Below are positions 1 to 7,658 of a stretch of DNA of 64,000 nucleotides, one piece after another. Source of the stretch: Pontibacter mangrovi (GTDB lineage Bacteria; Bacteroidota; Bacteroidia; Cytophagales; Hymenobacteraceae); contig NZ_VFRQ01000008.1 of the NCBI RefSeq assembly GCF_006385705.1, positions 1-64,000 on the forward strand, written 5' to 3'. Position numbers and translations under genes: made by a program. Every line of letters begins with the position of its first letter. Position 1 is the first letter of the stretch. Below the pieces are notes generated by a model. That model ran no database searches. It was not told the origin of the DNA and was given only the letters and a program-made list of their open reading frames with translations.

Positions 1-18
1 GTAAATACAAGAAAAAGG

Positions 19-64
19 AGAGGCCTGCCAAAAATTAGAAATGTCTAACTTCTGGCAGGCCTCT
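19..64. terminator. long stem-loop, probable bidirectional terminator
   Basis: A perfect 12-bp inverted repeat (AGAGGCCTGCCA at 19-30 and its complement at 53-64) continues inward as an imperfect stem (AAAATTAGA against TCTAACTTC), giving about 21 paired bases around a 4-nt loop. There is no long T-run on either side. It lies beyond the 3' end of the minus-strand gene at 264-905 and would also follow any plus-strand gene entering from the left edge. The role as terminator is inferred from position and structure. Confidence 0.5.
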
Positions 65-144
65 AACTGTAGCGTATCTATAGAACCACTACAAATTACA
101 GGTTATAGATCAACACCTCGTGCTTTTCTATTTCGTTTTGCTAT

Positions 145-230
145 CCCCGCTGGCGCGAGCTCACAGCTTGCGCCTTTTCTTTTCCACTCAGCTATACCTG
201 CAGCACGAGTAGTAGTAAGAGCTATAAGTT
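145..230. repeat. fold-back intergenic repeat, copy R1
   Basis: This copy starts with CCCCGCTGGCGCGAGC, continues through a CTTTTCTTTTCCAC block and a GCAGCACGAGTA block, and ends with a degenerate AGAGCTATAAG segment. The same order of blocks is found at 977-1070 and 2390-2484, and in shortened form at 3740-3803 and 10562-10620. The outer parts are roughly complementary to each other, so each copy can fold into a hairpin. Copies lie only between genes, as expected of REP or MITE-type elements. Confidence 0.6.
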
Positions 231-263
231 TGAAGGTAATATGGCTCCTTACTTATTCGATTT

Positions 264-905
264 TTATTCAATATTCCAATAGTTTGAAGCGTCACCTTCA
301 AAAGCAGTCTCAAATTCTTCTTGTTCCCAATCTTCCTTATACCTACTTGTGTTACCTGGTATTAGGTGATCATTAAAGTAGTAAAATATGCTACTCCAAT
401 AACGCTTAACAAAATCACTCATATAAGATTCTGGAGCTAAGTTCAAGAAATCTTTAATGTGAAGAGGGCGGTGTAGTTTTACATCCTCAAAAGTATAGTT
501 GTTCGTTACAAAAAAATGGCGACTATAATGATAGTCTTGTTTATAAACGACCTCGTCAAATTCTTCATAGTATTTGACTTTATAATCGCCAATGAATTTA
601 ACAGTTGTTCCTCTCCAATATTGTAGTGGAAGCAAATACTCAATCCTAAAATCTTTCAAAAAGAAAACAAGTGCATATAGCTCTTTTAAATCATATTCTC
701 GATCAAGATAATTTATATCTACACATAACATTATTGGCCGCTTAGGGTTCTCCACTACTACATTGTCAGGAATTAAATAAGGGACATTCAAACTTTCTAA
801 TTGGCTCTTCAATCTCGTGAATGTTGAAATATTTGGGTTTACCACTAAATTATTATCCTTGATAAAACTCAAAACTTTGCTTTCCATCTGAATTATATTT
901 TTCAT
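264..905 (-). CDS. hypothetical protein, AT-rich orphan
   Basis: I do not recognise this 213-residue protein. It has no signal peptide and no membrane segment. It is rich in aromatic residues (Tyr and Phe, especially around residues 80-190), and its C-terminus is acidic (a DWEQEEFE stretch). Its codons are clearly more AT-rich than those of genes to the right, which suggests recent acquisition. It stands alone between a long stem-loop (19-64) and a fold-back repeat (977-1070), with no partner gene in view. The frame is long and its codon use is coherent, so I believe it is a real gene, but I can offer no function. Confidence 0.6.
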   Translation of the reverse strand: MKNIIQMESKVLSFIKDNNLVVNPNISTFTRLKSQLESLNVPYLIPDNVVVENPKRPIMLCVDINYLDREYDLKELYALVFFLKDFRIEYLLPLQYWRGTTVKFIGDYKVKYYEEFDEVVYKQDYHYSRHFFVTNNYTFEDVKLHRPLHIKDFLNLAPESYMSDFVKRYWSSIFYYFNDHLIPGNTSRYKEDWEQEEFETAFEGDASNYWNIE

Positions 906-976
906 CTAATATACTTCAATTACATTCAATACCAACCTTTCCAAGCTGGACTGTGCGAACTCTCAACTATACCTTC

Positions 977-1070
977 CCCCGCTGGCGCGAACTTGTAGCT
1001 CGTGCCTTTTCTTTTCCACGTAGATACCTTCAGCACAAGTAACAGTACGAGCTACAAGCTCGCACTAGCG
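977..1070. repeat. fold-back intergenic repeat, copy R2 (best preserved)
   Basis: The left arm CGCTGGCGCGAACTTGTAGC and the right arm, read on the minus strand (CGCTAGTGCGAGCTTGTAGC), are nearly the same. About 21 of 27 terminal bases are inverted-repeat matches. They surround a roughly 40-base centre with CTTTTCTTTTCCACG and CTTCAGCACAAGTAACAG blocks. The element sits 48 bases before a decayed RAYT transposase gene (1118-1408), the class of enzyme known to mobilise such palindromes. Confidence 0.65.
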
Positions 1071-1117
1071 CAATACTACTAAAACCCGAAAGCTATTCTT
1101 ATAAGTATGAGCCTCGC

Positions 1118-1408
1118 ATGAGCCGGAAGTATAAATTTCATAACCAGGAAGGGCTATACTTTGTCAGCTTTGCGGTGGTGTAATGGATAGACGTGTTCAC
1201 GCGCGAGGAGTACTTTGCCATCCTTACCGACAGCCTAGACTACTGCATCATGACCAGCCATGTGCACCTCATCTACAAAGCCAACAACACTAGCATACTG
1301 CTGAAGGAGCTGAAAACCTATACTTCCAAACAACAAACATCCTCCTACCCACTTCAAAGGGGCAGTTTCATTCTAAAAACAGACTCCATAATTACTGTTA
1401 TTCTGTAA
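1118..1408 (+). pseudogene. RAYT (IS200/IS605-like Y1 transposase) pseudogene
   Basis: Reading from the ATG at 1118 gives MSRKYKFHNQEGLYFVSFAV, the typical N-terminus of a REP-associated tyrosine transposase, followed by an in-frame TAA at 1181-1183. The frame continues with WIDVFTREEYF and then TSHVHLIYKA, which contains the family's His-x-His (HVH) metal-binding motif. About 15 residues that normally separate these blocks are missing, so there is also an internal deletion. The reading ends soon after LKTYTSKQ, before the catalytic tyrosine helix. A stop, a deletion and a truncation make it non-functional. It lies next to fold-back repeat R2, and a second relic with the same start and upstream sequence is at 7167. 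Confidence 0.8.
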
Positions 1409-1542
1409 AGAATCTTGGTGGAAAGTGTGTTATATCTTCAAAGGGAGAGTTTTGAATAGTCTATTATCGGTCTGTTGACATGTCTCTGTCGCGTTTTTAG
1501 CGGGGTAGCTACCCGGCACAGCGTGGGCTTGCGGGCTTTGTG

Positions 1543-2319
1543 CTAGTGCCTGCCGGCTGTAAACTCGAACAACAGCTTTACGGATCCGCCCCAGTCGTTG
1601 TGGCGCAGGCTGCGGCGTGCACCGGCTACAAGCTCCCAGTTGCTGTTACCGTTCAGCACGAAGCCCGGCGCCAGATACCATTCTGCTTCCTTGTCCTGGT
1701 AGGTGCCGTTCAGCTCCAGCAGCGGGTGCCAGTGCCCCGAACCGTATACGGCAGCAGCGTTGTAGAACCACTCATATTCCTGCTGCTCTATTTCGGTACC
1801 GCCATTCAGGTGCAGTTGTGCCTTGCTGCCCAGCTGCCGGGCATAGATCAGCATCGGAGAAAAGGAGGTATTCACGCCGTCCACTTCCTCCCCTGCCAGC
1901 GCAGGTTTTTTAACCGGAATTTCTACGCTCATGGCAAAGCTGGCCGCCTGCCTTGCCGTGTTAAACACGCTGAACATGGTGCCAAGCTCCAGGTCATTGA
2001 TGTTGTAGCTCTTTTGCACCGGGCGGTGCTGGTAATGATGCCCGTATTCAGCCGATACCTGCCACCAGTCCATTATGCCGTACTCTACCTCAAAGCTGAG
2101 GTTATTGCCAATGTACTCGCTGTTGTAGTCATGGTAATAGTTCAGGGTAGACTGTATTTCATGCTGGTCCTGCAGGTATACCGGCTCCGCAAACGGAAAC
2201 TCCTGGATGGGTTGGGCAAATGTTTCTTTTTCTTTCTCCTGCTCCTGCGCAAAGGCAGGGAAGCAGGCGGATGCGCAAGTAAGCAGGCAAAGTAGCAGGA
2301 TTTTATAGTTTAGTTTCAT
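1543..2319 (-). CDS. secreted outer-membrane beta-barrel-like protein
   Basis: The likely start is the ATG at 2317-2319, which opens a signal peptide (MKLNYKILLLCLLTCASACF then a PAFAQ cleavage region). The longer in-frame extension upstream would put this signal in the interior. The 258-residue product has an acidic linker (EQEKEKE) and then many short alternating hydrophobic/polar strands with Trp, Tyr and Gly, ending near a C-terminal aromatic residue (LLFEFTAGRH). That pattern fits a small outer-membrane barrel of the 'transporter / MetA-pathway' type. No ligand can be read from the sequence. It is monocistronic as far as can be seen. Confidence 0.7.
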   Translation of the reverse strand: MKLNYKILLLCLLTCASACFPAFAQEQEKEKETFAQPIQEFPFAEPVYLQDQHEIQSTLNYYHDYNSEYIGNNLSFEVEYGIMDWWQVSAEYGHHYQHRPVQKSYNINDLELGTMFSVFNTARQAASFAMSVEIPVKKPALAGEEVDGVNTSFSPMLIYARQLGSKAQLHLNGGTEIEQQEYEWFYNAAAVYGSGHWHPLLELNGTYQDKEAEWYLAPGFVLNGNSNWELVAGARRSLRHNDWGGSVKLLFEFTAGRH

Positions 2320-2389
2320 GGTATAGAAGTATGCGCTTCTATAGTACAAGAGCTGAAAAGAAAATGTTGTCCACTGGCTACCGCTGATT

Positions 2390-2484
2390 CCCCGCTGGTG
2401 TGGGCCTGCAGTACGTGCCTTTTCTGTTCTGGCAGCTATACTTCTGCACGATGAGTAACAGTACGAGCTGCAAGCTCGCATTAG
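2390..2484. repeat. fold-back intergenic repeat, copy R3
   Basis: It has the same block order as R1 and R2: CCCCGCTGGTGTGGGC, then GTGCCTTTTCTGTTC, then TTCTGCACGATGAGTAACAG, then TACGAGCTGCAAGCTCGCA. It lies in the gap upstream of the barrel-like gene and downstream of the AHSA1 gene. Confidence 0.6.
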
Positions 2485-2513
2485 CAGAAGATGAATGAGT
2501 GATATAAACTATA

Positions 2514-2550
2514 AAACGGGGCTATCAGGTTATGCACCAGCCCCGCTTTT
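2514..2550 (-). terminator. intrinsic terminator after the ArsR/AHSA1 operon
   Basis: On the minus strand the stem AAGCGGGGCT pairs with AGCCCCGTTT (9 of 10 positions) and is followed by TTTT. It lies about 45 bases past the stop of the AHSA1 gene, where the operon's transcript should end. Confidence 0.6.
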
Positions 2551-2593
2551 ATTTATGCTATTCAATATGATCTCTTTCTGCAGCTTACAGCCC

Positions 2594-3103
2594 TTACACC
2601 TCCTGTTTCTGAGAAGCCAGTAGTTGATCGAGGTTTTCCATAGCCATGGTCAGGCCTTCTTTAAAGCCCATCTGGATGGTGGTTTCGAGTTGTGCCAGGT
2701 CATCAAATGTGATCAGGTTCTCTACTAAAGTAACCTCCTTTTTAGGTGTAAAGCTTACCTCCCACTTCGACTGCGGCATTTCTGTATTTACCACTCCTTC
2801 CGCGTCTGCAAAGCCATCAAGAGCGGTAAAGCTTTTTTTAGGGTCAATGGTCTTGTAAGTAGCCAATGCCCAATGCTCTTCACCTTCGGGGCCAACCATA
2901 GCGTAGTGCCAGTAGCCGCCTTCTCTGAAATCCATCGTTTTGGTGCGGGCTTTCCAGGGTTTGGGCGCCCACCATTGGTCCAGGATCTCACTTTTGGTGT
3001 ACGCATCCCACACAAGCGGGAGCTCTGCTGCAAACTCTCTTTTAACTTTGATCGTTTTGTTTTCCTTGTTCACGGAGAACTCGAATTCCAGGTCCTTTTT
3101 CAT
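2594..3103 (-). CDS. SRPBCC / AHSA1-domain protein
   Basis: This 169-residue protein is of the START-like SRPBCC superfamily, AHSA1 (activator of Hsp90 homologue) subgroup. Family hallmarks are the opening hydrophobic strand followed by [19 protein letters not shown], the [20 protein letters not shown] region and the closing helix [18 protein letters not shown]. Members bind a hydrophobic ligand in a deep pocket, and the ligand here is unknown. Its ATG overlaps the stop of the upstream ArsR-type regulator by four bases (ATGA), so the two are translationally coupled. This is a common pair in Bacteroidota and Firmicutes, but what the pair senses is not established from sequence. Confidence 0.88.
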   Translation of the reverse strand: MKKDLEFEFSVNKENKTIKVKREFAAELPLVWDAYTKSEILDQWWAPKPWKARTKTMDFREGGYWHYAMVGPEGEEHWALATYKTIDPKKSFTALDGFADAEGVVNTEMPQSKWEVSFTPKKEVTLVENLITFDDLAQLETTIQMGFKEGLTMAMENLDQLLASQKQEV

Positions 3104-3420
3104 GGCTTATTTTGATTTATGTTAGAAAATATAGTGTCGAGTTGGTTAAAACGGTCTTCCCAGATCTTCCTGAACTGTTCCAGCCATTTGTCAATTTCTT
3201 TCATCTTAGTAACCTCCAGCTGATAGTAAATTTCCCGCCCCTGCTGTTCCTGTTTTACAAGCTGGCATTCTACAAGTATCTGCAAGTGCTTTGAAACCGC
3301 CTGTCTGCTAGTGTCAAAATGGTCGGCTATGGCATTCGGCGTCATTGCCTGCAAGGCAATTAAACCAATAATGGCCCTTCTGGTAGGGTCTGCTATCGCC
3401 TGGAAAACGTCTCTTCTCAT
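3100..3420 (-). CDS. ArsR-family winged-helix transcriptional regulator
   Basis: This 106-residue regulator begins [20 protein letters not shown], the standard opening of the ArsR/SmtB fold. The recognition helix follows in the segment [20 protein letters not shown], with a beta wing at [10 protein letters not shown]. No Cys or His metal-binding cluster of the ArsR or SmtB metal sensors is present, so it probably does not sense metal. It is the first gene of a two-gene operon with the AHSA1 gene (ATGA overlap) and likely represses its own operon. The sequence upstream is AT-rich with no obvious dyad that I would defend as an operator. Confidence 0.9.
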   Translation of the reverse strand: MRRDVFQAIADPTRRAIIGLIALQAMTPNAIADHFDTSRQAVSKHLQILVECQLVKQEQQGREIYYQLEVTKMKEIDKWLEQFRKIWEDRFNQLDTIFSNINQNKP

Positions 3421-3540
3421 ACCTCAATTAAAATACGCAACCGTTTGTTTGCTAATATACGCGCAACTAATCGGTTGCGTATAATATTTTTAAAGTTTTT
3501 TTTTATAACGTGCTGAAAATTAAGCCCCTGGTGCGATCTT

Positions 3541-3725
3541 ATCCTACCACGATCGATTGAATAATGCGTATAGATCAGTTTCACAATTTGCAACAGCTTA
3601 AAACCCACCTCTATAGCGCTACGATCGCTAGCTCAAAACGCACGTTCTGGCTAGTCCAGAGGAAGGGAATCTGGCTGTAGATTGGTAAAAGGTACTGCGC
3701 ACGAGCTAACTGATAGTGGTATAAT
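3541..3725. mobile_element. MITE-like element, copy 1 (about 185 bp)
   Basis: This stretch is nearly the same as 19008-19193 over its whole length. The ends are imperfect inverted repeats: TACCACGATC at the left, and TACCACTATC at the right when read on the minus strand. The centre holds a second inverted repeat, CTAGCTCAAAACG facing CGTTCTGGCTAG. It has no coding capacity. The short frames at 3417-3808 merely run across it. The terminal and internal dyads fit a non-autonomous mobile element. Clear target-site duplications could not be made out. Confidence 0.7.
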
Positions 3726-3739
3726 TTATATCTTTCCTT

Positions 3740-3803
3740 TGGCACGCAGCTATTCCTTAAAAAGTATGGGACAAGATAAGGCTGCAAGCTCGCGCCAGCA
3801 TTA
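3740..3803. repeat. partial fold-back repeat, copy R4
   Basis: A degenerate copy that keeps GGCACGCAGCTATTCC and ends GCTGCAAGCTCGCGCCAGC, which is the right arm of the R family. It abuts the right end of the MITE-like element, so the two repeat types are side by side here. The rest of the gap between 3421 and 3895 shows no further feature. Confidence 0.4.
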
Positions 3804-3895
3804 GGCAAACAGTAAGTAAATAAAATAGGATGTGCTACTTCTGTCCGTTTACTTAAACAGCCCTCTTTTGAGCTACTACTGGAATTCTTGCCAAC

Positions 3896-6800
3896 CTATA
3901 CCGGCAGGTAAACCCGGAAGGTAGTGCCCACGTTTGCCTTGCTCTCCACCTCTATCTTTCCGTCTGCGTTCTCCACTACTTTTTTCACCATATAAAGCCC
4001 GATGCCGGTGCCTTCCACATGGCTATGGAAGCGCTTAAACAAAGTAAAAAGACCTTTTCTCTGCGCTGGGGTCATTCCGAGCCCGTTATCGGCGAAGGTC
4101 AGCACCTGGTACTGGTCAGAGAGGTGACAACTGATTTGCACATGCGGGGTTCGGTGTGGGGAGCGGTACTTGATGGCGTTGGAGAGCAGGTTGTAGACCA
4201 CGCTCCGCAGGTTCTTGCCAGAGAAGCGGATAGCCACATCCGGCGCCACGTTCACCTCCAGCTTAGCCTTAGTCGAGCTTATCAAAGGAGCCATGTCCAG
4301 GGACACCTCTTCAATCACCTCCCGTACATTCACCAGCTCGGCGTTGAACTCATAGGCCTGCTGCAGCTTAGCCACCTCCGTCAGGCTGTCAATGGTTTTC
4401 TTGAAGCGCTCCACGGAACCCTTCATCATTTTCAGTATCTCCTCGTTATCACTTTTCTCATCACCTGTGGAAGTTTGCTCATCAGACAAGAGCGATAGCA
4501 GGCCCTCTATGTTGATGATAGGCGCTTTGAGGTCGTGGGAAGCAGTATAGATGAAATTATCCAGGTCATTGTTGATACTGACCAGGTGCCTGTTTTTTAT
4601 TTCCAATGCCTCCTGGTGCTCCTTGCGTTCGTGCACGTCAGTGGCTGTTCCGAACCATCTGGTTATTTTACCCTCGCAGTCGCGCTGGGGAAGTGCGCGG
4701 CTCAGGTGCCAGCGGTGGCTACCGTCCTGCATCCGCAGCCTGTGCTCTATTTCGTAGGTCATGCCTGTTCGCACGGCATTGTCCCAGGCTCCTTTGGTAG
4801 TCTGCTCGTCCTCTTCCAGAAGCATGCTCTCCCAATGCCAGTTACCGTCCGGTAATTTTACGGCTCCTGAAAACTCAGATACCCGTTCGTTGTAGTAGGT
4901 TACTTTTCCGTCGGGGTTGGCCATCCACACGATCTGCGGCATAGCGTCGGCCAGGTTCTGCAGGTCGCGGGCACTCTGCTCGATCTTTTTTCGGGCCTGT
5001 ACCTGCTCTGTTACATCATGGGCTACGTGTATCACGCCGGTCACTTCTCCCTCTTCAAGGAGTGGAGTGTACGACAGGTTTAAATAATGCGGGGTTACCT
5101 CGTCGTTTTTCAGCAAATGCACCAGCTGTTCATTTGCCGTAATGGTCTTTCCTGTTCCCAGCACCTCTCCCACGATGTCCAGCACGGCCTGATTCTCTAC
5201 CTCCGGCAGCGCCTCCACCAGTTTCTTACCGATCACTTCGTCAGCCGACGCTCTGCCCATGATCTGCAGCATATGGGCGTTCACGTTCTCAATTACCATC
5301 TCGTTGCCCCGTGTAAAGGCAATAGCTACCGGTGCCTGTTTGATCATGTTCCGGAATCGGGCTTCGCTCTCCTCCAGTCGTTTTTGGGCCAGCACCTCTT
5401 CGGTCACATCGATGGCGGTATGGTAGATGCCGTACACCTCTCCCTCTTTATCGAAGAGCGGCTTATAGGTATAGTTGAAAAAAGCGGATACCAGGCGACC
5501 ATCTACCTCCAGCTCTGCTTTCTCTTTTACGCCAGTATAGGTCTGGCCACTAACATACACATTCTCCAAAAGAGCCGGGAACGGCTGATCCTCCAGCTCC
5601 GGCAAGGCGTTGCGGAAGGTTTTTCCGACTACCGTGTTGTCTTTTCCCCAGTAGCCCAGCATGATGTCGTTGGCATACTGTATGGTCAGGTCTTTACCCA
5701 GGTACAGGGCAGTGGCAACCGGGGCTTCCTCGATCAGGGTGCGATAACGCCGCTCACTTTCAGCCGCCTTCTCGCGGGCCAGGTTTAGCTCCGTCACATC
5801 CGCCCCGGTATTGATGACACCGTATACCTCTCCGGCTGTATTAAACAGGGGTGTAAAGCTCAAATCAAAGAAAAACGTCCGCAACTCTCCGCCGACTACC
5901 AGGTCCAGTTCATGATTTTTGGCATGAAACGGTATGCCCGTTGTATAAACTTCTTCCAGCTGCTCAAACACATGCTGGTTCTCCAACTCAGGCAACACGT
6001 CTTTGTAAAGCTTGCCTACAATGTCGTTGCCTTTGCCCAGGCCATCTTTGAGTGCCTGGTTGGCAAACTGTATGCGCATCTCGCGGCCCACGTAAACGCC
6101 TATGGGGTGGTGGGAGCTTTCGATAAAAGAACGTAGCTGCAGCTCGCTTTCTTCGACCTTCTGGCGGGCCAGCACCTGCTCTGTAACGTCATGCGCCACG
6201 CAAAATACCCCGGCAGCTACTGTGTCGCCGGGGTTTGCATAGTAGAGCTGGTAGACAAAATTGTAGTAGCAAAGTTCTTCTTTCCCGTCTTTTATCAGTT
6301 TTGCGGGATACTCCTTACCGTAATACGGCTGTCCTGTTGTACGTACCTGGTCCAGTAGTTCAGGAAATCCCGCTTTTGCGATTTCCGGAATGGATGCCAC
6401 TAAAGGCTTGCCGATCATGTCGGAGGCTCTGCCTAGTAGCCTCAGCATTTCATCATTGGCGAACTCGACTATATTTTCAGGCCCGGTGACAATGTAAACG
6501 GCCACAGGCGCCTGCAAAAACAGGCTGTATTTCTTTTCAAGCTCCCGCATGGCGATCGCTTTCTTCTCGGCCAGCACTTGTGCTGTAATATCAACTGGCG
6601 TGTGCAGGATGTAGAGCAGGTTGCCTGCCGCATCTACTATCGGCTTGTTGGTTGCTTTCCAATACCGCTCTTCCATAACGCCAGCTTCGCTCTCCACATC
6701 GTACCGCATGGTCAGTATCTGGTCGGGCACTTTTTCCTGCATCACCCGCAAGAGAGAGGCCCGTAATTTGGAAAGATTGGTTGCATTGGCAGCTTCAGGG

Positions 6801-7006
6801 TTCTCGGGATAAACCTCAAACACATTTTTTCCCACCACCTCGTGGCGCTGGTGCCCTGTTATGTGCAACTGCTCGTCGCTTGCGGCCAGTATGGTAAAAT
6901 GGGGTCCGTTGGGTTGCAGCAACAAGAAATTGCCTGATAAGGAGTTAAAAACTATCTGAAAGTCCGGAGCCGGAATATCTCTACCGACAGAATTAGCTTG
7001 ATGCAT
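3896..7006 (-). CDS. multi-PAS sensor histidine kinase
   Basis: This 1036-residue soluble kinase has no membrane segment. About six consecutive PAS repeats of roughly 125 residues fill positions 20-800, and most end in the PAC signature 'VxxDVTExxLA'. The last PAS (about 690-800) has the TPDGK/EHRLRMQDGSHRWHLS pattern of PAS_3. HisKA follows, with the phospho-acceptor His at about 824 in ASHDLKAP. HATPase_c comes next, with its N-box NLLSNAIKY, G1-box DNGLGM and G2-box GTGIGLYMVKK near the C-terminus. There is no receiver domain and no adjacent response regulator, so its partner is elsewhere. Repeated near-identical PAS modules suggest internal duplication. The signal is unknown; PAS domains usually bind haem, flavin or small ligands. 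Confidence 0.93.
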   Translation of the reverse strand: MHQANSVGRDIPAPDFQIVFNSLSGNFLLLQPNGPHFTILAASDEQLHITGHQRHEVVGKNVFEVYPENPEAANATNLSKLRASLLRVMQEKVPDQILTMRYDVESEAGVMEERYWKATNKPIVDAAGNLLYILHTPVDITAQVLAEKKAIAMRELEKKYSLFLQAPVAVYIVTGPENIVEFANDEMLRLLGRASDMIGKPLVASIPEIAKAGFPELLDQVRTTGQPYYGKEYPAKLIKDGKEELCYYNFVYQLYYANPGDTVAAGVFCVAHDVTEQVLARQKVEESELQLRSFIESSHHPIGVYVGREMRIQFANQALKDGLGKGNDIVGKLYKDVLPELENQHVFEQLEEVYTTGIPFHAKNHELDLVVGGELRTFFFDLSFTPLFNTAGEVYGVINTGADVTELNLAREKAAESERRYRTLIEEAPVATALYLGKDLTIQYANDIMLGYWGKDNTVVGKTFRNALPELEDQPFPALLENVYVSGQTYTGVKEKAELEVDGRLVSAFFNYTYKPLFDKEGEVYGIYHTAIDVTEEVLAQKRLEESEARFRNMIKQAPVAIAFTRGNEMVIENVNAHMLQIMGRASADEVIGKKLVEALPEVENQAVLDIVGEVLGTGKTITANEQLVHLLKNDEVTPHYLNLSYTPLLEEGEVTGVIHVAHDVTEQVQARKKIEQSARDLQNLADAMPQIVWMANPDGKVTYYNERVSEFSGAVKLPDGNWHWESMLLEEDEQTTKGAWDNAVRTGMTYEIEHRLRMQDGSHRWHLSRALPQRDCEGKITRWFGTATDVHERKEHQEALEIKNRHLVSINNDLDNFIYTASHDLKAPIINIEGLLSLLSDEQTSTGDEKSDNEEILKMMKGSVERFKKTIDSLTEVAKLQQAYEFNAELVNVREVIEEVSLDMAPLISSTKAKLEVNVAPDVAIRFSGKNLRSVVYNLLSNAIKYRSPHRTPHVQISCHLSDQYQVLTFADNGLGMTPAQRKGLFTLFKRFHSHVEGTGIGLYMVKKVVENADGKIEVESKANVGTTFRVYLPV

Positions 7007-7166
7007 GCTGTAACTGATGAGTAATGTTGTAAGTTACACATTTATGCAGCAAGATTAATTCCGCTCCTATAGAATTCCTGATTCCCCCCGCGGGCATTAG
7101 CGTCATTACTTATCTACAAACAACCTGCTCACAACCCGGAAGCTGCTGTTAGAAGTATATTTGTTC

Positions 7167-7293
7167 ATGAGCAGGAAGTATAAATTAAATAACTAGGATG
7201 GCCTATTCTTGGTGAGTATGGCAGTGGTGAAGGGTTACAAGTATTCACGCGGGAAGAGAAACTGCCCTGCTACCCGACAGCCTGGACTATTGC
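7167..7293 (+). pseudogene. second, more decayed RAYT transposase relic
   Basis: From the ATG at 7167 the bases match the start of the relic at 1118: ATGAGCAGGAAGTATAAATT, then an AACTAGGATGG block, CTATTCTTGGTGAG, GCAGTGGTG, GTATTCACGCGGGAAGAG and finally GACAGCCTGGACTATTGC. Several frameshifts and stops destroy the frame. The 30 bases before the ATG (ACCCGGAAGCTGCTGTTAGA) also match those before the other copy, so the conserved unit includes upstream sequence. No intact copy lies in this window. Confidence 0.7.
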
Positions 7294-7506
7294 CGCCCAA
7301 AATAAAACCATGTAGAGTTGTGCCTGGTGCTGCCGTTTTTACCACAGACACTCGCGGGTCGTGGAGACGCCGCGAGGTCTTTTGAGCCACAGCTATTGGT
7401 AAAGCACCTGTGGGCCGCCTTTGTGTCGGAGCCGGAGCACCGGAAGTGTAGCAGCGGTGCAGACTTTAGCGCCGGCGCAGGAATGTGTCGCCGGTTCTGC
7501 CTTTAC

Positions 7507-7555
7507 GCAGCAACACGCATCAAAACCATACTTCGGCTTTGGTGCGTGTTGCTGC
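7507..7555. repeat. 21-bp inverted repeat / stem-loop
   Basis: The arms 7507-7527 and 7535-7555 pair over 21 positions around a 7-base loop (ATACTTC). The arm begins GCAGCAACACGCA. The two non-identical positions still form G-U pairs in RNA on one strand. No T-run follows. It lies 104 bases beyond the stop of the minus-strand gene at 7659-9032, so it could be a terminator, or it could be another palindromic repeat. The remainder of the 7007-7658 gap, apart from the RAYT relic, shows nothing I can name. Confidence 0.55.
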
Positions 7556-7658
7556 GAATGCTCCTGGCCCATGCTTTTAAGTTATTGCTTTTGGCATTGT
7601 TCTGTATGCTGGGTGATAAGGAGCAGCTATACTTAGCCACGAACAAAACTTTGGGGCT

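Noticed and set aside
41..376. 111-residue plus-strand frame at the left edge
   Set aside because: It starts inside the stem-loop 19-64, runs through fold-back repeat R1 and overlaps the end of the better-supported minus-strand gene at 264-905. It has no family likeness.
1540..2295. 251-residue plus-strand frame
   Set aside because: It is antisense to the barrel-like gene at 1543-2319, which has a clean signal peptide and beta-strand pattern. Its own composition is that of a shadow frame.
3417..3808. two short minus-strand frames
   Set aside because: They run across the MITE-like element and the partial R repeat and show no codon bias or family.
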